Assembly (NCBI GenBank): GCA_903913865.1
Contig: CAIWMU010000128.1
Location: forward strand, 1-36,875
Origin: an uncultured Verrucomicrobia subdivision 3 bacterium
GTDB taxonomy: Bacteria > Verrucomicrobiota > Verrucomicrobiia > Limisphaerales > UBA8199
DNA: 36,875 nt
Direction of reading: 5' to 3'
In this document: in pieces, positions 31,648 through 36,875 of the stretch
Layout: each line of letters opens with the position of its first letter
Numbering within the stretch: the first letter of the stretch is position 1
The notes under the pieces: generated by a model
What the model saw: only the letters and a program-made list of their open reading frames with translations
Told to the model about the DNA's origin: nothing
Databases searched by the model: none
Translations under genes and position numbers: made by a program

Positions 31648-32718
31648 ATGAAACTCATAGAACTCCACATCCTTCAGTCATTCCCCGTCTCATGCCTCAA
31701 TCGTGATGATGTCGGCTCTCCCAAGTCCGCCGTGTTCGGCGGGGTCAACCGTGCCCGGCTTTCCAGCCAGTCCCTCAAGCGCGCCATCCGCGAATACGCC
31801 CAGCAGAACATCCCCGCCGCCCGCTTCAGCGGTGAACGCACCAAGCTGATCGTGGAACCTCTCACAGAGGCCCTCAAACGCCACGGTGTTACCCCCGATG
31901 CCGTTGCCCTTGAGCATGCCAAAAACATCGCCGACAAACTCGCCAAGCTTGATTCCAAGGCCGCCGACACCAAGGTCGGAACCCTCACCTTCCTCGCCCC
32001 ATCTGAGATAGATGCCATGGCCCGGAATGTGGCCGAACTGCTCAAATCCAACCCCAACTCCAAGGACTACGAGAAAAACCTCCACAAGTTCTGCAAGGGG
32101 GCGGGGCTTATGGACGGGGCCGATATTGCCCTGTTTGGCCGCATGGTTGCCAGCCTCCCCTCCCTCACCCTCGAGGCCGCCGCCATGTTCAGCCACGCCC
32201 TCTCCACCCACAAGGCCGACAACGACCTCGACTTCTACTCCGCCGTCGATGACCGCAAACCCAAGGACGATGATGCCGGTGCCGGCATGATCGGCACTCT
32301 CGAGTTCTCCTCCGCCGTTTACTACCGTTATGCGGCCATCAATCTGGACCTCCTGGCAGACAACGACCACCTTGCCGCACTCCCCGTTGAGGATCGCCGT
32401 CAGGTCGTCGATGCCTTCATCCGCGCCACACTCATGGCGGTCCCGGGTGCGCGCAAGAATTCCATGAACGCCAGCACCCTGCCCGGGTTCGTTCTGGGCA
32501 CATACAAATCCACCGGACAACCAGTCCAACTCATCAATGCCTTCGAGGCCCCCATCAAACCGAGGGGGGTGGGTCTCCTGGCTGCTTCGGCCGATGCTCT
32601 CAAAGCCCACCACACCGAACTGAAGCAAACCTGGGGCATTTCCTGTGACACGGAAGCCGTCCTCCCCGACGTCAATCTCAACGCCTTCTGCTCGGCACTC
32701 ACCCAACATGTCATCTAG
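31648..32718 (+). CDS. cas7: Cascade backbone subunit Cas7 (CasC/Cse4)
   Basis: A 356-aa RAMP protein that polymerises along the crRNA spacer. The start MKLIELHILQSFPVSCLNRDD, then GSPKSAVFGGVNRARLSSQSL near residues 23-43, are hallmarks of type I-E Cas7. ALSTHKADNDLDFYSAVDD and GAGMIGTLEFSSAVYYRYA are further family segments. Length matches E. coli CasC (about 363 aa). The end overlaps cas5 by 11 bp. Confidence 0.97.
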   Translation: MKLIELHILQSFPVSCLNRDDVGSPKSAVFGGVNRARLSSQSLKRAIREYAQQNIPAARFSGERTKLIVEPLTEALKRHGVTPDAVALEHAKNIADKLAKLDSKAADTKVGTLTFLAPSEIDAMARNVAELLKSNPNSKDYEKNLHKFCKGAGLMDGADIALFGRMVASLPSLTLEAAAMFSHALSTHKADNDLDFYSAVDDRKPKDDDAGAGMIGTLEFSSAVYYRYAAINLDLLADNDHLAALPVEDRRQVVDAFIRATLMAVPGARKNSMNASTLPGFVLGTYKSTGQPVQLINAFEAPIKPRGVGLLAASADALKAHHTELKQTWGISCDTEAVLPDVNLNAFCSALTQHVI

Positions 32719-33421
32719 CCCCTCCTGCCTAGGCCTCCTGCTGGATGGCCCCTTGCAGTCCTGGGGCCACGCATCCCGCTTCGAGCGGCGCACCACCGCG
32801 CTGCACCCCACCCGGAGCGGGCTTCTCGGCATCGTTGCCGCAGCCATGGGCATCGACAAGCACGACCCGCTCGAACCGGACCACCTCGCCCGCCTGGGTG
32901 GTCTCAAGGTCACCACCGCCCTGCTGCCCCGCCACGATAGGCGCCGGAAGCCACTTCAGATCCGCCGGTTGGTGGACTACCACACCGTGACCGGCATTCG
33001 CAGGGGCAGCGGAAAGATCGATGACGAGGCCACCGTTCAAACCTACCGCCATTACCTGCTCGATGCCCGGTTCGGCGTCCTGCTTGAGGGCGATCACCCG
33101 CTGCTGGAGGAAATCGCCTGCGCCCTGCGAAACCCGAAGTGGGGAGTCTGGCTGGGTCGCAAAAGCTGCATCCCCGCGACCCCGGTTCTCGCTGCTTCGC
33201 CGGGGGAACGGGGCACCACCTGGCAGAGCCTCCTCCGCCGGGCGGGCTACTCGGGGAATGAACCTCTGGCACAGTTCGACCACGTCGTTGAAACCGGCCC
33301 CGGCGAGCCCGGTTGCGATACCATTGAGGACTCCCCCCTCGGCTACGGCCTGCCCATCGGGGAGCGCCACTCCACCCGCTCCATCCACCGCATCCCGGGC
33401 ACCCAAACACAACCCGCATAA
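32708..33421 (+). CDS. cas5: Cascade subunit Cas5 (CasD)
   Basis: A 237-aa RAMP protein that holds the 8-nt 5' handle of the crRNA. LGLLLDGPLQSWGHASRFERR and HPTRSGLLGIVAAAMG in the first 50 residues and WLGRKSCIPATPV near residue 150 are typical of Cas5e. The ATG at 32708 lies inside the cas7 stop region and gives the family N terminus. The stop is 3 bp before cas1. Confidence 0.95.
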   Translation: MSSSPSCLGLLLDGPLQSWGHASRFERRTTALHPTRSGLLGIVAAAMGIDKHDPLEPDHLARLGGLKVTTALLPRHDRRRKPLQIRRLVDYHTVTGIRRGSGKIDDEATVQTYRHYLLDARFGVLLEGDHPLLEEIACALRNPKWGVWLGRKSCIPATPVLAASPGERGTTWQSLLRRAGYSGNEPLAQFDHVVETGPGEPGCDTIEDSPLGYGLPIGERHSTRSIHRIPGTQTQPA

Positions 33422-33424
33422 AAA

Positions 33425-34309
33425 ATGGCCCTGTTCGAGCGTCCCCCCTTGGAAACCCTGGCTCCGGCCAGGGACCGCTGGACCCCCATCTACCTTGAGC
33501 ACGGCCGGCTCGAGGTGGATGATTCCAGCGTCAAATGGATCAGCGCCACCGGCCTGCTTGCCCGGCTGCCGGTGGCCACCATTTCAACACTCATCCTCGG
33601 GCCCGGCACCACCATCACACACGCCGCCATCAAGGCCTGCGCCGAAAGCAACACCCCCATCTGCTGGACCGGGGAGGACTCCCTCCGGTTCTATGCTTTC
33701 GGGCTCACCCCGAACCACACGAACGACATGCCCCGCCTCCACGCCGAGGCCTGGGCCGACAAACGCACCCGCACCCGGATCGGCAGGGCCATGTTCCGCC
33801 TCCGCTTTCCGGATCTGGACGTCGATTCCCACTCCATCAAGGAACTGCGCGGCATGGAGGGCCTCCGTGTCCGCTCCCTCTACGCCGAGATGGGCACCCT
33901 CCACGGCGTCACCTGGAAAGGCCGGAACTACGACCGGCAGAACTGGGACACCTCGGATGCCATCAACCGGGCCCTCTCCGCCGCCAACGCCAGCCTCTAT
34001 GCCCTCTGTGCCGCTGTCGTCTGCTCCCTCGGCTACCTCCCCTCCCTCGGATTCGTTCATGATGCCGGAACACTGCCCTTCATTTACGACGTGGCCGACC
34101 TCTACAAACACCTCACCAGCATCCCCGCCGCCTTCCTCGCCGTCCGCCAGAACCCGGAGGACGAGGGCGACCTTGTTCGCAAACTCCTCAAACAGCTCGT
34201 TGAGCAGGAGCGCATCCTCCAGCGCATGCCCAAGGACCTCGCCGCCCTCTTTCAGACTGCCGAACCGGCTCCGCTTCAAGCTGGTGCCCGCCCCCCTTCC
34301 GCTTTGTAA
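33425..34309 (+). CDS. cas1: CRISPR integrase Cas1
   Basis: A 294-aa type I-E Cas1 that with Cas2 inserts new spacers at the leader end. The metal-binding residues align with E. coli E141, H208, D218 and D221: E145 in LRGMEGLR, H212 in FVHDAG, and D222 and D225 in IYDVADLYK. The constant offset of four residues shows an intact core. The ATG at 33425 is preceded by an A-run without a Shine-Dalgarno. Confidence 0.97.
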   Translation: MALFERPPLETLAPARDRWTPIYLEHGRLEVDDSSVKWISATGLLARLPVATISTLILGPGTTITHAAIKACAESNTPICWTGEDSLRFYAFGLTPNHTNDMPRLHAEAWADKRTRTRIGRAMFRLRFPDLDVDSHSIKELRGMEGLRVRSLYAEMGTLHGVTWKGRNYDRQNWDTSDAINRALSAANASLYALCAAVVCSLGYLPSLGFVHDAGTLPFIYDVADLYKHLTSIPAAFLAVRQNPEDEGDLVRKLLKQLVEQERILQRMPKDLAALFQTAEPAPLQAGARPPSAL

Positions 34310-34332
34310 GGCGGAACCCAACCATCCCCCAT

Positions 34333-34635
34333 ATGACCGTCCTCGTCGCCAACGATACTCCCCCCGCCATCCGGGGGATGCTCAAACGCTGGTTCATTGA
34401 GCCGCGCCCCAACGTCTTCGTTGGCACCGTCAACCGCCGCACCCGGGACAAGGTCCTCGAATACGTGAAGCGCAATTCCGCAGGCATGAGCATGCTCATC
34501 ATCACCAGCGAGCCAAACTGTCAGGGCTTCAAAATCGACCGCTGGGGTGAACCGGACCGCCGGGACACCGAAATCTCCGGCCTGTGGCTTGTCGCCGAAA
34601 GCTGGACCGCCGAAGATCAAAACCCACCCTTCTGA
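34333..34635 (+). CDS. cas2: CRISPR-associated Cas2, type I-E
   Basis: A 100-aa structural partner of Cas1. MTVLVANDTPPAIRGMLKRW, NVFVGTVNRRTRDKVLEYV and the C-terminal DTEISGLWLVAES match the I-E Cas2 (ygbF) type. It starts 23 bp after cas1 and ends 49 bp before the first repeat, so the leader is confined to a very short interval. Confidence 0.96.
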   Translation: MTVLVANDTPPAIRGMLKRWFIEPRPNVFVGTVNRRTRDKVLEYVKRNSAGMSMLIITSEPNCQGFKIDRWGEPDRRDTEISGLWLVAESWTAEDQNPPF

Positions 34636-34684
34636 TTCCCCGAAAAAGCTCGCCTCACCCCTCCTAACCTGTTGATATTTCAGA
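34636..34684 (+). promoter_or_regulatory. CRISPR leader
   Basis: Forty-nine bp lie between the cas2 stop and repeat 1. The last 20 are AT-rich and contain an IHF consensus. The leader is short compared with E. coli, so the array promoter may lie within cas2 or the array may be read from the cas transcript. Its side is set by repeat orientation, which agrees with the I-E consensus on the plus strand. Confidence 0.7.
34665..34677 (-). promoter_or_regulatory. predicted IHF site in the leader
   Basis: On the minus strand TATCAACAGGTTA matches WATCAA-N4-TTR at every defined base. It ends 7 bp before repeat 1. In E. coli I-E, IHF binds just upstream of the first repeat and bends the leader so Cas1-Cas2 integrates there. 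No IHF gene is in the window. Confidence 0.65.
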
Positions 34685-36726
34685 GTTCTCCCCACCCGCG
34701 TGGGGATGGTCCGATTACCAAATCGGATGTGTTGTCTGCGGGGTCGTTCTCCCCACCCGCGTGGGGATGGTCCGGGCGGGATCCACTCCAGCGAGGTCTG
34801 ACTTGAGTTCTCCCCACCCGCGTGGGGATGGTCCGAAAACCTTGATGCACCATTTCCAGCACTGGACGTTCTCCCCACCCGCGTGGGGATGGTCCGTCGC
34901 AAAAACTGTTGTGTCACCCGGAACCTTTGTTCTCCCCACCCGCGTGGGGATGGTCCGAACGCAGGGAAGTTGAAGCGAGTCGGCTACTCGTTCTCCCCAC
35001 CCGCGTGGGGATGGTCCGGTAATAGAGGGTTTTCACAGAGGGGAGAAGTTGTTCTCCCCACCCGCGTGGGGATGGTCCGTATTTCGAGGCTCGTGTCAAA
35101 TCGAAGAAGGGGTTCTCCCCACCCGCGTGGGGATGGTCCGGTTAGTAGGGGACCGTCTCCCCCCACTTCGATGTTCTCCCCACCCGCGTGGGGATGGTCC
35201 GTTGGCGACCATCGCGGCAATATCCACCGGGAGGTTCTCCCCACCCGCGTGGGGATGGTCCGTTGAGGCGGCTATGTATTTGAATGCAGATGCCGTTCTC
35301 CCCACCCGCGTGGGGATGGTCCGAGCCCCTCCTCGTCGAGGATCTGCTCTGCCTGGTTCTCCCCACCCGCGTGGGGATGGTCCGTGGCGGTTGAATGCGT
35401 AGTCGGCTCCGTGCTTGTTCTCCCCACCCGCGTGGGGATGGTCCGGCGGGGGCCGCCTGATGACACCGCAGGAGATCGTTCTCCCCACCCGCGTGGGGAT
35501 GGTCCGGTTTTAGGGTTGGCTTATTGTTGGGGTATGAGGTTCTCCCCACCCGCGTGGGGATGGTCCGGCCGGGCTCGGTTATCACCTCTATGTCTACACG
35601 TTCTCCCCACCCGCGTGGGGATGGTCCGAAACTTCAGGCGGCAGCCAACCAACACAACACGTTCTCCCCACCCGCGTGGGGATGGTCCGCTTCCGGGGGA
35701 TTGCTCCCCCGGTGATGTTTGGTTCTCCCCACCCGCGTGGGGATGGTCCGCTGCCGGGCATCCCGGGGCGATGTGGGAACCTGTTCTCCCCACCCGCGTG
35801 GGGATGGTCCGAGCCTCTATGTTGGATGATGATTGAACAGCCAGTTCTCCCCACCCGCGTGGGGATGGTCCGAATCGCTTGTGTGTCGTTGCCATAGTGT
35901 TTGGGTTCTCCCCACCCGCGTGGGGATGGTCCGTCAGAATTGAACCCGATGGAGCCCAGATGCCTGTTCTCCCCACCCGCGTGGGGATGGTCCGGTGGGC
36001 TTCAATCGTCTGGAGCCGGGGGCGGCGTTCTCCCCACCCGCGTGGGGATGGTCCGATGTTCTCCGCCCAGGATAGGTGCAACCTTGGGTTCTCCCCACCC
36101 GCGTGGGGATGGTCCGGTCACTCGCCCACATATCTCCGTGTGGTATGAGTTCTCCCCACCCGCGTGGGGATGGTCCGCATCCTTGATCGGCGGGCGCTTA
36201 GCCCACACCGTTCTCCCCACCCGCGTGGGGATGGTCCGGGCCGAATGATTAGAAATCACCTTTGCCAGAAGTTCTCCCCACCCGCGTGGGGATGGTCCGG
36301 TTTGATTGACTTAGTTATGGCAAGTGTGGATGTTCTCCCCACCCGCGTGGGGATGGTCCGATACCCCGGAGCATCGGGTCAGCGGGCACCGGGTTCTCCC
36401 CACCCGCGTGGGGATGGTCCGCTACTAAAATGGGGTGGCGAACCTTTCGCATCGTTCTCCCCACCCGCGTGGGGATGGTCCGTGCGGCGGGGGTGTTAGC
36501 GTCAATGCGCGACAGTTCTCCCCACCCGCGTGGGGATGGTCCGCATCCTCCAGGATGAATTGAAAGCCCTGCGGGGTTCTCCCCACCCGCGTGGGGATGG
36601 TCCGCGAGTCCGACTTTATCGGACCACCAGGCTTTAGTTCTCCCCACCCGCGTGGGGATGGTCCGTTGCCGACGACTCTGCCAATGGTGGGGTCAGTGTT
36701 CTCCCCACCCGCGTGGGGATGGTCCG
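34685..36726 (+). CRISPR. type I-E CRISPR array, 34 repeats and 33 full spacers
   Basis: The 29-bp repeat begins GTTCTCCCCACCCGCG and ends GGGGATGGTCCG. All 34 copies appear identical and start every 61 bp, so every spacer is exactly 32 bp. Within the repeat, TCCCCAC and GTGGGGA form a 7-bp stem with a CCGC loop; cutting after G21, as Cas6e does, would leave the 8-nt handle ATGGTCCG (E. coli: ATAAACCG). There is no degenerate last repeat: the sequence after repeat 34 runs 10 bp into another spacer and then into an insertion sequence, so the array is cut. Confidence 0.98.
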
Positions 36727-36736
36727 AAGAATAGAG

Positions 36737-36875
36737 TGAGGTTGCCCCGAATTGACGGACAGTGAATTAAGGAAGACACTGAACCATGAAAGCGACCATA
36801 CAAGTGCCGGAGAGAGTCCAACGGAAATTTGATCCTGCATTTAAAGCCCAAGCCGTCCAGAACTGGATGGAGAGC
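36737..36875 (+). mobile_element. left end of an IS3-family-like element inserted in the CRISPR array
   Basis: TGAGGTTGCCCCGAATTGA at 36737, continuing to CGGACAG at 36762, resembles the terminal inverted repeat of IS3-type elements (TGA..TGCCCC....GGACA). It begins 10 bp after the last repeat, inside what should be a 32-bp spacer. A transposase start follows at 36786. The element runs past the right edge, so its other end and target duplication cannot be seen. Confidence 0.7.
36786..36875 (+). CDS. IS3-type transposase OrfA, 5' fragment
   Basis: The first 30 codons are visible and run off the window. The peptide includes VQRKFDPAFKAQAVQNWMES, the start of the helix-turn-helix region typical of IS3-family OrfA (R.F...FK..AV). 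The ATG lies 24 bp inside the terminal inverted repeat, as expected. OrfA alone binds the element's ends; the catalytic OrfB would follow to the right. Confidence 0.75.
   Translation, partial: MKATIQVPERVQRKFDPAFKAQAVQNWMES

Noticed and set aside
31690-32916. 408-codon minus-strand open frame across cas7
   Set aside because: Antisense to an unmistakable Cas7. The peptide is Gly/Val/Glu-rich, as expected for the shadow of a GC-rich gene.
33021-34400. 459-codon plus-strand frame overlapping cas5, cas1 and cas2
   Set aside because: Pro/Ser/Ala-rich low-complexity shadow of three recognised cas genes in another frame.
34715-36647. Open frames on both strands giving proteins with repeated [18 protein letters not shown] or TIPTRVGRT units
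   Set aside because: These are translations of the CRISPR repeat. The 61-bp period shifts frame by one at each unit, so three repeat peptides alternate. They are not genes.

Overview
The window (about 60% GC) looks chromosomal and most resembles the Verrucomicrobiota or a close PVC relative. Reasons: an exported GH36-like glycosidase, an exported FAD oxidoreductase of the planctomycete/verrucomicrobial type and an S1 sulfatase sit together; a 286-aa protein carries the ASTDLQ-W / FVD / RFYRV signature common in verrucomicrobial surface proteins; and many genes lack a Shine-Dalgarno sequence. This taxonomic call is inference.

Region 1 (445-16759, all minus strand) is a molybdenum-enzyme island. 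In transcription order it starts with an exported dihaem cytochrome c that also carries an ethylbenzene-dehydrogenase-type haem domain. Next come a Tat-exported molybdopterin alpha subunit of the periplasmic nitrite-oxidoreductase/nitrate-reductase type (NxrA-like), a 131-aa protein, an NxrB-like four-cluster Fe-S beta subunit, a TorD-family chaperone, an HExxH protein with a zinc ribbon, a MOSC protein, MobA, a small ferredoxin and a PLP trans-sulfuration enzyme. A second unit follows: a TSUP exporter, MoaD, MoaE, MoeA, MoaC, Mog, MoaA and a small zincin. The second unit makes molybdopterin and inserts Mo, MobA makes the guanylated form, TorD matures the alpha subunit, and the exported complex would exchange electrons through the cytochrome. 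Each unit is preceded by the palindrome TTGAC-N4-GTCAA (CRP/FNR/DNR type). Both palindromes are centred exactly 41.5 bp upstream of the first base of the start codon, with a TAGGYT -10-like hexamer between. This suggests one regulon with leaderless or near-leaderless class II promoters.

Region 2 (17154-25895) holds the glycosidase and FAD oxidoreductase (plus strand), two proteins of unknown function (minus strand, one with a coiled coil) and the sulfatase (plus strand).

Region 3 (26305-36726, plus strand) is a complete type I-E CRISPR-Cas locus: cas3, cse1, cse2, cas6e, cas7, cas5, cas1, cas2. The gene cas6e lies between cse2 and cas7 rather than after cas5. A 49-bp leader with a perfect IHF consensus is followed by 34 repeats of 29 bp separated by 33 spacers of exactly 32 bp. 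The array is cut ten bases into the next spacer by the left end of an IS3-type element, whose orfA runs off the window.

Two blocks of short hairpins (about 256-347 and 25914-26042) resemble REP-type intergenic repeats. No tRNA or rRNA genes were seen.
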